A DNA stretch of 64,000 nucleotides from Macropodus opercularis (lineage: Eukaryota; Chordata; Actinopteri; Anabantiformes; Osphronemidae). The notes below the pieces were generated by a model. The model was not told the origin of the DNA and searched no databases. It was given only the letters and a program-made list of their open reading frames with translations. Shown in pieces: positions 12,701 through 25,091 of the stretch (position 1 is the first letter of the stretch; each line of letters opens with the position of its first letter). A program made the position numbers and the translations under genes. The stretch lies in NCBI GenBank assembly GCA_030770545.1, contig CM061098.1, positions 5,722,001 to 5,786,000 on the forward strand. The letters run 5' to 3'.

Positions 12701-15700
12701 CTTCTGGACTCCCTGCCAGGCCGCAGCTGAGGCCATCTGTTTGGGTGACGGTTCGTGCCCAAGCGGTCACTGCTACACTTTATACGAATGAGACAATTCC
12801 TAAAAAAAAAAGACACAAGGGTTATGTATTTGTTAAATTATTCAAGATCGGAAATTTCTTTCTAGGTTTATTTTTACTAACCGATATGTGAGGGGTGATA
12901 AAGAGCGTTGTGAAGTGAAGTGACTAATTCACGGCTGCCACAAATCCTATTTGTTTTAATTCTGTTTGTTGCTTCTCAATGGACATCTGGATCGAATTAA
13001 TCAAACATCCTGATACTTAATGGGGAACGTATTGAGTTTTCATTCTGTGGTTGAATTGTCTGTGTAACGGGTCGTCTGGTGCAGGTGGGTGGTAGAAAAG
13101 CAGCCTTTCAAGAGTGTTAAATCAGACAGGGCTTAGCTTGGTCATGAACATATACACAGGTAAAAGTTTAGTCGCTGGTTGCTGTGTGTACTGACTTTGT
13201 GCACTATGTGGTACCACTGTTAACACTAAGCTATAACATGTAAGACTGCCTGGCTTGGCCCTATTTCGGCATCTGGAGACTGGCTCAAGGCAGAACACAA
13301 TCAGGTAGTCGTGTAATGACAAAGCATAACCAACTTAAGAAGCCACGGCTTTAGCAGTGCATTTACGGATCAACAGCTATTGTAATCAACACTGTGTGAC
13401 AGGCGACGCCAGAATGAAACCATTCTTCAACAGCTGAGTGTCATGTTTTATTGCTCCCTTGACTCTGTGTTGACTAATTAGTTATCTCAACTTACCGAAA
13501 GCATCTAGTGCATGAGTAAAGCGTTGGCTCCTACATTTGGCTGCTGTCTTACTTCCTCACACCATTCACTGCCCCTATTGTTTGTTATTGTTAAACAGTA
13601 TCATGTACAGTAATAGGTTGTGGCTTTCTTGTTTTTTGGTTTATTTCTGGAGCATGTTCTTGCTTTGAGGGACTTGAAAGCTGTGTGTGCTCCCACTGTC
13701 TCTTAGCAGCTCCATCTGCTATGGATGCCATTAAATGAACAGAGCTGCATAGCTGTAACTTTATTGGTGTTTGCTCACAAAGTTACTGTCAGCCGCAGTC
13801 TGTGAAGTGGCCAAAGTCGATCTGCTCCTGGGGTTATTTTAGGAATTTAAGCAAGAACAGATTATTAGCTACAAACCACCTGGAATATTGTTTAGTTTGG
13901 TCTACAGAAGTAGATTCATTTTGGAACAACATTGCATAGACTTCAGGGTCCAGGCAAACATTTTAGGAAGAAACGCTTTGCAAGTGTTATCTTTCAGAAA
14001 CTCTCATAAGCTGTTGAGTCATACATCAAGCATCAGAAACGGAATTGAGTATTTTGCTTTGTGAGCATTTGGTGTTTGTGCTGGTGTTTACTGAATTACA
14101 GTTCAATGTTTATATTTGGCTAAGCTAGAGAGTATGTTCATTTATACGTCTAGTTAAAAACTTTCTGGAAGCTCATTTGTTTGCAGTGCACACATGAAAG
14201 AAAATGCCCAATTTGCAAGACTGCTAGAGTTGATGTGAAACTCAATTACGGCGCCCCCACTTCATGGTTGCCTGATCAATCAGAGCCAGCGTCCCCAGAT
14301 CTACTGGAGCTTGTATAGACCTGCGGGCCACCGCGTTAGTGTTCATATACAGTACGTACGGTACAAACACAGACACATGCAAATGGTCCACAGCAACTCG
14401 TCCCCACATGTTCCCTTCATCAAAAAGAAAATGTTGATGAAACCTCATGTTTGGGATGCACATTTGCATATCTTTGGCACACTTTGACGAGTAGTGTTCC
14501 TTGGTTGTGAGGAGCTTTCTCTCTCTGAGTATTATTTTGGTGTGTGTGATATTTATTAGACCTGGAATGTTGTCTTTGTGGAGCTGTGTGACATAGAGGG
14601 AGCTCCTCTGGCCCCTGAACTCAAGGAGACATTCTCTGCGTTCATCTGATGGTTGGTGGGCGGTAGGGTGCAGTTTTGCTCCTTCAGTGCCTCCCGGTGT
14701 ATTATATCCCCCAGATACTGTAGCTGCATTCTTATCCCCACCCCCGTCTAACCTCCTGCCTGCACTCTCACACAGACTGGGCCCTCAGCCACAACTTCCC
14801 ATCTTTTTGACATGTTCCCCCTAGTTTAATCATCTGGGAAAATATTTATTCATGATCTATCATTACTTCCCTTGGATGTGTTGATGAGGTTGTCTATTAT
14901 CTGCACTCTGGAATTGAGTTCTCTGTCTTCAAGGTGAATGTATGGGCTGAAGGGGAGACTCCTGCTGGGGTTGTGCTTTTGAACCAAAATGCATAAAGTG
15001 CAGGTATTGGAATAATGAAATGTTTTTCATTGTTTTGGCTCTGCTCCAGCGTACTGGGTTTTAAATGAAACACAGATTGCGCGACTGTGAGTTTAAAGTG
15101 CTGACTTTCAGATTTAAGGTGTTGGGGGTTGTTTACGTCTGTAGTGGGTGAACAATCTAGGCCTAGTGCTCTTGTTAAACCTCCTGGGGCTTTCGAATAA
15201 AGTGTTACAACTGCAACATAGATGATCAAGTATTAATGCGCTGTGCACATTCTAAAATTAGGTGAAAGTCTATACATGAGCCTCATAGATTTGATTCACT
15301 CTGATGTGTCTCCCTGTACTAGTTCTGTAGCAGTTGTGTATTTTTAAATTCCATACTTGGCAGGTTTGCCAAACAAAACTAATATAATCCTGCAATGAAG
15401 TCTGCTGTCATAAAGGTGATGCTGTTAAATGTTTGTTGAAAGTGTTTTAAATTGTGAAGGATGCAGGTTGTCGTGCTGTAGGGTTTATGGCCCTATACTG
15501 ACAGCTGTTCCTATTTTTCTTCACTTCTTTTGCTGAATATCAATGAGGCTGCGCTAACTAACAACCAAAGCTTTGTGTAATGCGACACATTTTCAGTATA
15601 GCACGATCTGCAGTTCATCTAAGAACAGTTACATCCAAAACCGATCGTCACATTAACACATTCTTATTTAGAGTAAAATACTGCATATTTATGTTTTACT

Positions 15701-17771
15701 GCTGCTCTAGTGTTTTCAGCCCAGAAATCTTTGTAGTCTTGCATGTTTCCCCTCTCTTAGGAAGCACAGTCCTTACAACTGGGACAAAAGTTGTGGATTT
15801 CAAGCACCACCTTACGTTTTTAATCCCTTGAATAAGTATGCCGAGAGCAGCACTGTCACATTCACGGAGCAGCATTTTAAAGAGCTCTGCCCCAGTGTGC
15901 TCTGTGATCAGCACTGCATTGTGCATATCCAACATGTCCTTAAAGTGCTCTAGGCTTTGCGATGTGACTTATTTGCTTGAGTGACTTTCCCTCCATCAAA
16001 ATCGTCTTACTCTAGTAACATGCTTAGTGTTGCTTGCTCACAGAAATAGCATGCAAACAAGGCTGCTGCCGAATATCCAAGTCTTTTTAGAGGCTGGAGT
16101 GACGTTCTCATGTTCAAAGTCGGTTCTCTCTCATTGTGGACATTTGTCAAAAAAAGCAAAATGCCATAAGTGTGATTTATAGTTTTAAAGGCAACTTGGT
16201 GAAGCTCTTCATGGTAGTGCTCATAAACCATTTTGATATTTATCTCAAGAAGACTCTTCATTTCCTTATACCAAACTATTAACGAGTGTCAGTGGTGCAT
16301 GGATGTTGATGCCACACTAGTTGGAAGTAACGTTGATGCGATCGTTATCTTTCCTTTTCTCTGAGTCAGGTGGGCCTGGTTGAGTCAGGGTGGGTGGGAA
16401 CATATCGTGTTATCAATAAAGAGAAAGCACATTTTTAAAACACCTTCCATTTCACGTTAGCGTTATTGTATTTCAGTTGCTCATCTTTTTAAAGCACAGA
16501 TAGCCCCGATTTATCAAATCTTACCGGAACATGTCAAACTTCTTTCAGTTTTGCTATACAATGAAAACTCATCATTTACTAATCAATAAATCTGCACAGC
16601 TGAAGTCAGATGTAGAGATGATGAAATATGAATTATGGGTTTGCTGAGGCCTTTTTTTGCAGACATCCATCATTGTCAACAAAATGAGTCCAGCAAATAT
16701 TCAATTAAGACCTCAGGGCTCTATTCCTCATTCATTATTCCAGGGTTAATTTGCAGCTGTATATTTGTCTCTTGTCACTTTGAGGCTAAGAAATGGCTCT
16801 TACCCCTCATCTTCCTGCCGTGAACAGCAGGGTCTTTCATGATGTTTTTCTCAAGTTCTTGTGAAATTTTTAGCGTTTCTTCAACGTAGAGTTTCTTCTG
16901 ATTGGGTTCTTATCTGATTGTTTTGTATGGATGTATAAAACAATATGCCAGTAATGTAATATAATAGTGTGTGATACAATATTAGGGTTGTAAGAAAACA
17001 CTGACGCACTTAAGCATTGCACTATTATGTTTAAGATGAGAAGATAAAAGAATTGTCTATATATGTTGGACGTTTTTAAAATATATGTGAAACGGTAGCC
17101 TCTGTATCGTGATATGTCTCCTTTCAGCACGTTCTTATTAATGCACAGCCCTAAACGACGTTGAAACATTCTCTCTGGGTCATAATAAATTAGTATTGTC
17201 ACTGAGGCTGTGACACAACATTGTGAAGAACCAAAATGATTTCCCATGAAGAAACCTAGTCTCTAGTCTGTGTCGTTGCTTTGTGGTGATGAGCTCACTT
17301 ACATGACAGTGTGTGCTGTTACATCCCTCTACTGTAGATGTTGTAGCTGTGCAGCCCATGGTTTTGGATGCTTAATCACAATCCTAAAAATCTCAAGGAC
17401 ATTTTGTTTCAACTAAAGTGACTCTTCTGCCCACAGAAATGCTTTTACTGGTGAACTCAACCAGGCAACTAGACCAAAAAATTTTAACTATTGTCATGTT
17501 GTTGTTTTTTTCAGTGTTTTTTTTTTAGGAATATGAGAATCTTCACAATCTTAATATTTCTGAATTTATCTTTCTTATTTATCTTTGCTGTATAAGTCAA
17601 ACATTCCTCATTGATGTTGTATGTGATGTCTGTTATGGTTCAGTTTCATTGGATCACATGTTAATTTTGGTGTGTTTAAAATTGTTTATGGTTTGTTGAT
17701 GGTAGCGCCTGCAGTGCTAGTAAACGCAATAGTAGTGATACCTTTGCTGCAGAGAAATATGCTGGCTCACA

Positions 17772-17798
17772 CTCTCTCTCTCTCTCACACACACACAA
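17772..17798 (+). repeat. Compound (CT)n(CA)n microsatellite
   Basis: A run of CT units passes directly into CA units, followed by loosely repeated AAAC-type sequence. It is a simple intronic repeat with no evident function. Confidence 0.85.
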
Positions 17799-20700
17799 TC
17801 AACAAGCAAACAAACAAAAACGCTTGACTGCAGAGTTTTTAGTCTCACCTCAGGCTACCGTGCAGGCTGGTCCAGCTCATTGATTTCCTTTTCTGCAGGA
17901 GGACGGGGATGTGTTGTAAAGAAGAGGTGAATGTCGCGTTAAGTGGCAAGTGGTGGGGGAGCAGTGGGTGAGCCATTGGCTGACAGGATGAAAGTTAAAC
18001 ACTGGTTCACGGTCTTATCTCACAGCTGGAGGAAGCTTGTTGCCTTGGGGCAGGTGCCCAAGTTATTGACCAGGCTGGTATCCTTCATCTGCCATATCCC
18101 TGCCTGCCGCACATGGACATTCTTGGGCCTAGTCAAGTCTTATAAGATGTCCGTGCCGTATTTAGTCCATTTTTACCAAACAGTGAGCTAGTGTGCTCTG
18201 AGATCTGCGGCTGAAGGTTTTCTGAAAGATTCACTAGAACCAACAACCAAAAAAAAAAACATTTTATAGATTAAGAGTCGTTAGATATATTATGCAAAAG
18301 TTTACCATGTTTAGTTTGAACTCTTTTCAAAGCCTGTGCACTTTTCTACAGTTTTTTGGTTCACCAGCCACTGAACTAGTTCCATTTATGTAGTAAAGCT
18401 TAACATTTCAGCTTAATCCTCTGTCACTTCTTTCTTCTGCCAGTTTCATCTGTAGCTATTTTGGCTTATCTAATGGAATTGCCCATATTATTTTATATAT
18501 GTTCACAGCAGATTTTCATTAAAGTGTAGATTTGTGCTGGTGTGGGCTCTTTTTATTACCTTTGGACAGGCAGTGATGGAACAGCAGTCTGGTCCTGTTG
18601 ATGAATCTGCATTGTCATCTTATTAATACCCCCACACTGCCAGGGCGGCTGCCATGGATTTCCCATCTAAATGGATTAAGCTTTCATTTTGTATGCCTAA
18701 CCACCAAAAAGAGAGGTTGGGACTGGAGAAAACGCCAGATAAAGACCTTTGCTTGCACACTATCACTCAGTTGCTCCTCAGCCTAACATACACAGTATGC
18801 GCAGGCCCTGATTTTGGACCAGTCTAACTTCTTGTTATCTTGAAGTCCGTACCCTAACGTGTGCATTAGGTTGTCCGTCTTATGTTTAGAATATCGATTG
18901 GTCCCCAAGTCCTGTGAAAGTCCTTCACTACTGATAAATGTATCAGCGTGAAAGTGTGACTAAGACTGAAGTGTGGCTGGCTGTGAGCCTGCCAGGCTGC
19001 AGGTGGGGAGTAGCAAGCACACCCCCGGACCCTCGCTCCACACTGGAGGTTACAGCCTGACCTCTACAATGTCACATGTTGCCAAGATGCATCTTCCCAA
19101 TTGTCCTGCACTGAAGGGATTTGCAGGGAGAAGAGGAGGTATGAGTATGGTGTGTACAGATAGGCCGGCGGAGGCAGCCCTGGATTTATGTCCCTCTAAC
19201 CGAGCCATTTATGTTGCCCCTTTTCTTCAGGGGGAGTTGCTTGTTTGCCGTGGAAGCTGCTGTGCAAATATCAGTTGTCCCAGTGCACCTGCTGCCATTG
19301 TGGGATTCTCCCCCTCCTTCTCGCTTTCCCACCCTGCATCGTTATACACTTCATTTGTCAAACAGACAAAGGAAGACAGACGCACAATAGAAGGACATTT
19401 TAGCTTTGCCGTGGCCCTGCATTGGTGTCCTGACACCGGGTAAACAGTGATACACCCTACCATCCCCCCAGACCGGTGCTGCTCTCCTTTAATCTGGGAA
19501 GCCGGGCATCACAGTTGAGGTTTGGTCATTCACAGGCCACAGTGTTCGCCTCATTTACATAGATACCCATAGCTCCGGTGACCAGGGAGGTGGCAGTATG
19601 TACATGTGGAGATGGAAGAAATGATCTCATTTTCCTCATGTTCAAAAGTTTTGTGTTCAAATTTTGTTAATTCTGCTTTTTCTCATTCATATTTATTTTC
19701 TGTTACATAAACAAAGCTGGCCTTGTGTTCTCCACTGCCAGGCTACCCTCAAACATTTTCCATGAGCCTTATTTAATCTTTATTTAAAGCAAATCCTTTG
19801 CAAGCAGATTAATATCAAAATAAATGATCATTCCAATATAAAAATGCTTCAGCCAGCTTTATAAATGAACGCCTACCTGTTGTCCACGCTTTCTGTCTTG
19901 TCTGTGGAGACACAGCGTGGAGTGAAAGTGTACTGGGTATAAGACCAGACCTGCTGCTTTGTGTGGGGACACAGCTTTCTTAGTACTTGAAGCATTGAAA
20001 TACCTCAGTGGTATTTGCTGTCATTTGAATCAGCTGGTGAAAATTGCTGCGTTATGTGCACTGTAGCATCTTTACAGGTATGTTTTAGGTTCTTCGTGTT
20101 GAAGCTGGTGTTGCTTTGTGTTGCCAAGTGTGTCTTAAAATATTTTATGCAATCACCGTGCAGCACAAAGTGTTTATAGCCCCCTTTGTTCCCTTCAGCC
20201 TCACTCTGTGTGGCTGCCCCCAGTGTGCCCTCTCTTCTTTTAACTTTCTGCATGTGTCTGAGCTCTGTGTGTGGGAGTGTGCACACGCACCTGCACACAC
20301 AAACACCCGTATCCTCACACCCAGGCTCAGAGGGGGGTCCCTGGAGTTGGCCACAATTACTGTGTGTATCGCTGCTTACTCATTATGTCTGACAGGCCAC
20401 ACTACTTCTGCTCTCCTGCTGTGTCTGTGCACTGCCTCCTACATCATCCCCTTTCCTAGAGCAAACACATTCGCACAAAGTGTATTGGGGGTGGTGGTGG
20501 GGGCAGTGTCCACTCATGCAGGGCTTCAGAAAACCTTCATAGTGTGTCAGTTTGCCTTTTGCTCCTCATACTTACTATGCTAAAGCCTTTTCTCAGAGTG
20601 GTTTCTGCAGTGCAGAACATGGCTTTACCTCTGCCCGCTATTTATTACAGAATGTACAGCTGGAGGATGAAAACCTTTCCAAGTAGACATTTGGTTACGT

Positions 20701-20839
20701 GTGCTGTACAAGTGTTGCTGTATAGTCACCTTTGTGCAATAATTGGAATGATTTTTGACAGAAATATATTTTATCCTTTGCAGGCACCTACACAGAGTGC
20801 AGTCAAGGTTTGCATTGTTCTGAATTAGTGCGGCACATT

Positions 20840-21130
20840 TCTGCTGCTTGCAACATATTGCCTAAAGCTAACCCCAGCACACTTTTGTCAAACAAGGGAA
20901 AAGTGTAAATGGGGAGGCAAGACTCCAATTAATTGGCTATAGATATGCAGCTACATGAATCCATTAATGGGGAGCAAATAGCTTTAACTTTGTTTCTAAT
21001 GTAATATAAACTTTAATTAATAAAGTGTGTGATGAAGTGGAGACTTATCAAACAAGCCCTGTGTCCATTAAAGGCCCTAAACCCTCACAAGGCAGGCTTA
21101 TTAAACCCGGTTTCGAAATGTGTTTATGAG
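20840..21130. promoter_or_regulatory. Possible conserved non-coding element with homeodomain-type motifs
   Basis: This stretch has no coding potential. It is dense in TAAT/ATTA cores, including a perfect 12-base palindrome CCAATTAATTGG at 20925-20936 that resembles a paired homeodomain site, and further TTAATTAATAAAG and CCATTAATGG sequence. Such composition is typical of vertebrate developmental enhancers in large introns. Only an alignment could show conservation, so this is a guess from texture. Confidence 0.3.
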
Positions 21131-24100
21131 CCCCATGGAGAAAAAACAGGGAGAAATGCAGACATGGAGAAAAAGAAATGAGTTTGTGTAATTAGTCAAA
21201 ATTAAGAGCCTTAATCCAGGAGGAGTGATGGTAAGGAAGTGTAGTAGGAGGGGAGAGGGAGCTAAGTATTGGCATGGTGAGATGGGTGGGAGAGAATGTG
21301 GAGCTAGTGCTTAGCTTACTTTTGTTTGCCCCTGAAGAAATGAGCAAAGACCCAAAAGCACACACCTAATAAAGATTCCAATAATAAAAAAGGTGGTTAT
21401 TTTTGCACAGAGCTTTAATAGCACACCCTCTTTCACCTACAGGAACAGAAATTGTGTCACATTTGTGCCTGACTGCGAGGGTAGAGACAGATTAAATATC
21501 ATTAAGTAATTATGTATAGGCAGTGATGGTATGAGCAGCCTTTCTGGAATTCATGGTTACTAGTGATAACTTTTCTTAAACTTTGCTGGATGAAACATTC
21601 GTACTGGCAAAAATAATCTTTGTGGACCACTGTGAAGCTCTAACATCCCATTTTTGTTTATTTAAGGCAGTTAAGTGTCTATCATGCTCACTCACATCCT
21701 TATCTCAGTGGACATTTTCGCAGGGCTTAAATCAGCCGAGGGTGGCATTTTGTCGCTCAGTTTCATGAAACATCAAGACAAGTCCCACGGACAGTTTCTA
21801 CTTCACTGGCCCTGACCTTCTAAAATGAAACCAGATGTTTGAAGTGATGGACAGAGGATGTGAGGACTGAGGGAGCAGTTGTGTTTTAAGACAGCGTGAT
21901 AGTATTAGACAGAAAAACGCCATTCTCCCCTCACCTGGAGGAGTTTTACTGCTACAGAGAAGACATTTAGTGAGGTGGCCATTATTGTACATGCCGGAGT
22001 TGGATATGATGTTCATCTGAGTGATACAGGCCTGTTGAGCTACAGTAGCAGTTCCATACCCAGGTGCAATATGCTGAGTAATTTCCCAACATTGTCTAGT
22101 GTGAGGACCTCCCATTGTTTACACAAGCCATTTTTGTGTGCGAGCGATTGTTCGTACCTATGAGCTCACTTAACCTCTCCCTCCCGCCGAGTCGGTCTGG
22201 CACAAAACTGCTCTTAATGGATGCTATAAGTCCTTCCACGACGTGTGCTTTTGTCTTTGTAGAGGAATTACAGCTCTCATTAAATGCAGTTTTTTTCATT
22301 ATCTGCTGAGCATGTAATCAATGTACTTTGATAACGTAACGTACACTAAAAGCTTGACTCTTAATTGTTTATGTTTCCACGTTTTTTATTTATCTTCATC
22401 CCATACATGAAACAGGGCGCTTGCTTCTATCGTTTTCGTTTTACTTTTTAAAAGAGAAAAAAAAAACTTTCATGTGTTACGGTGTGACGCACAGCAACAG
22501 ACAGATGGTAAACATGGAGTCGGCTGCTGACAATTATTTCATCTTGCATCTGAGGGAGCACAGCCAGCACATATTCCTGTTGAATTTCTGCCCAGGCTTC
22601 CAAGTGTAGAGCGTTTTGATTGTCATGTTGTGATTGTCCCGCCCTTTAAGTGGCACAGTGATGGCACAAAGCAAGCTCACGATGTTTGTTTTAAATGAAG
22701 ATGCTCGAGAGGGAGATTAATCAACAGTAAACTCTAAGGTGTGGTGTTTAAGCAGTAATATTTGCTGTAACACTGCGTCTGCTGGAATGACGATGTGAAT
22801 CCAGTCGTGTGTGTTTTTCTGGAGATCAGTAGTTTTGCTGGGCGTACTTGGAAACGGGCCAGCGAGATACGCAGAGCAGGATTTCTGTCTAATTTGTTTC
22901 TCTTAAGAGACAATTTCTGTGAGTTAAAAATGCCAGATTTGTTTTGCCTAAGCAAATGTGAAGCACTTAAAATGTGGATCTACTGCAGGGTTTGATATGC
23001 TGTCCTGTGAGTGGTTGAATGAATGATTGTGAATTGCTGTAAATTATGTTCAATAACTTCAACCCCTGTAAATTGAATGTTTATTGTTGCCTATATTAAA
23101 CTGAAGCAAAATTGGCAACTTTAGTGAGTAACATGACCAAAGAAATACTGAATGTCAGTAGGACCAAGCTACTCGTACGTCAGGCTGGACTTGTTAGTGG
23201 CAGGATTTGTGTTACACTGCATTTCACCATGAGCTTTGTTCTCCTGGGAAATGAAGTTTGTGTGGGCTTCCACTTCTGCCTTTAAATCTGTGCTGTCCCA
23301 TGAGGCAGAAGCTCACGATTGGCCACTGGGAATACTCTGTGAGCTTCCTCATCTGATAGGAAGACTGCTACCTACAACTGAGCTAGAAGATGGACAGTGA
23401 AGATGTGCTGGACAGGCTGTTCAGAGAAGGAAGCCTGATTTAGGAGGCTATTTGAAGAAGGAAAGGGTCTAAGTAGAAGTGCATGCTGCTTTGTTTTAAA
23501 GATTAGCTTTATGAATGTGAGTCCAGTAGCTTATTAAAATAGAAGTGACAAGTGTCATTATGATGACATAACCATGCAAATAAGCCAGACTTTCTCTTGA
23601 GAGTTCACACACATGCACAGGCAAACACTGTGAACCTGAGGGGAGACCGCACATCCTCTATGTGATGAAATTGGTAGGCAGAAACGGTGCTCTGTCCTTC
23701 AGTGGTGGCCTACTTTGAAAGTAAAATAGAAACTATTGGAAAACTAGAATGCCAATACAGTACTTAATATGCGTGAATATCAGGCTAGTGCAACACTGTG
23801 GAGGCGCACCTGAGAGGAATATGAAACTCTGGGCCAGGTGCTCGCTTCCCCAAGAGAGTGTGGACCAGAGGGTTTGCAGAAAAGAGGGAGTGTTTGAAGT
23901 CCTGGAGGACGGCGCCGGTTGTGGGTGGTATGGGAAGTCACAAGCCTCAAGAACACATGCTGCCAGCTGCTTGTCTGAAATAGCCTCACGTGCAATTACC
24001 TGGGTCTGGAAAAGCACAGGAAAGTTGGAGGTGTTACAGATTAGTGCTGTGTGTACTGTACATACGTTTGAAGATGTGAAACACAATTTATACAGACCTG

Positions 24101-24948
24101 TAATTGAAGATTATTTGAAATTCATAGGATGACAGTTTGGGATATTTATGCTAAATCCTGCAGGTTATGGTGCAAATGGGGAATATTTTTGAACATTGCA
24201 TTATATAGCTTATCATTATACTGCATTTCTATAAATTAGTTAATTTATTGAGAAGTTGCAGACAAAAAAAATATTGTTGAGGTGTATATAGTATGGTCCC
24301 TGGTGCTTCACATCTTAAAGGCAACCTGACCCCTACATCCTCATCTGTTGTCACACATCGCAACTCCTGGTTTGGAAGATGCAGACACAGCATGGCTGAA
24401 ATGCCTCCTGTGTTCTGTTCACATTCCCCAGTTTTGCTGCATATATCAACATTATCCATCCTCGTTTCTTCCATTTCCTCCATCCCGTGCTGTAGGATCT
24501 GTGAACCTTCCCTGCTCCTCAGTCCCAGCGTTGCCCCATTGATCAGCGTGCATCGAGTGAAGATATAGCTTGAAGGAGAAAAGGGAGGTTGTGTCAAGAA
24601 TATACACCTGATCTACACATGAGAGTGAATCAGTGGCATTTTCAAGTTTTAAAAGCATTTATCCTTTTGTCTGTTCAACTTCAGAAGCATCTCTGAAATC
24701 CGTGAGGTTTTTCCCCATATGGGCGGTTTCTGAATGCATCATGCCAGAGAGCAAACCATCCACACAACCTGGAATGTTCAGGCGTTGTTGTGTATATATT
24801 TTGCTATAGGTTCTGGTGATTCGCATAGACACATTTCTCAGGTGGAGCCCATCACTTCAGAGGCTGGTGCTTAAGAGAATGGCAGCAATAACCATTCAGA
24901 GCACAAAATTGCTTAAGTGATGTACTTACATGTCAGAGCACCACAAAC

Positions 24949-24979
24949 TATTAGAGCTCAACCTTTTAGAGCTCTAATA
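24949..24979. repeat. Perfect 11-bp inverted repeat with 9-base loop
   Basis: TATTAGAGCTC (24949-24959) and GAGCTCTAATA (24969-24979) are exact reverse complements separated by nine bases. On the transcribed strand this could form a short hairpin. The stem is too short for a typical microRNA precursor, and no transposon boundary is recognisable. Confidence 0.8.
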
Positions 24980-25077
24980 ACAGTATTTTCCAGCTTGTGT
25001 GGTTTCACAAGAGCAGGATCTTAAAAGCATATGAAATGTAGAAATATCATTTATATCAGACCCCAGAGTACAGTAGA

Positions 25078-25091
25078 ACACTGTACAGTGT
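25078..25091. repeat. 14-bp perfect palindrome
   Basis: ACACTGTACAGTGT reads the same on both strands. It lies about 100 bases after the inverted repeat at 24949-24979. It may be a dimeric protein site or chance; I do not recognise it as a known response element. Confidence 0.75.

Noticed and set aside
18973..19443. 156-codon open frame on the + strand
   Set aside because: No recognisable domain, a proline/cysteine/serine mix typical of GC-richer random sequence, and an overlapping open frame on the other strand.
20116..20583. 155-codon open frame with apparently hydrophobic segments
   Set aside because: Overlaps several other open frames on both strands. Composition reflects CT/TG-rich DNA, with no family match.
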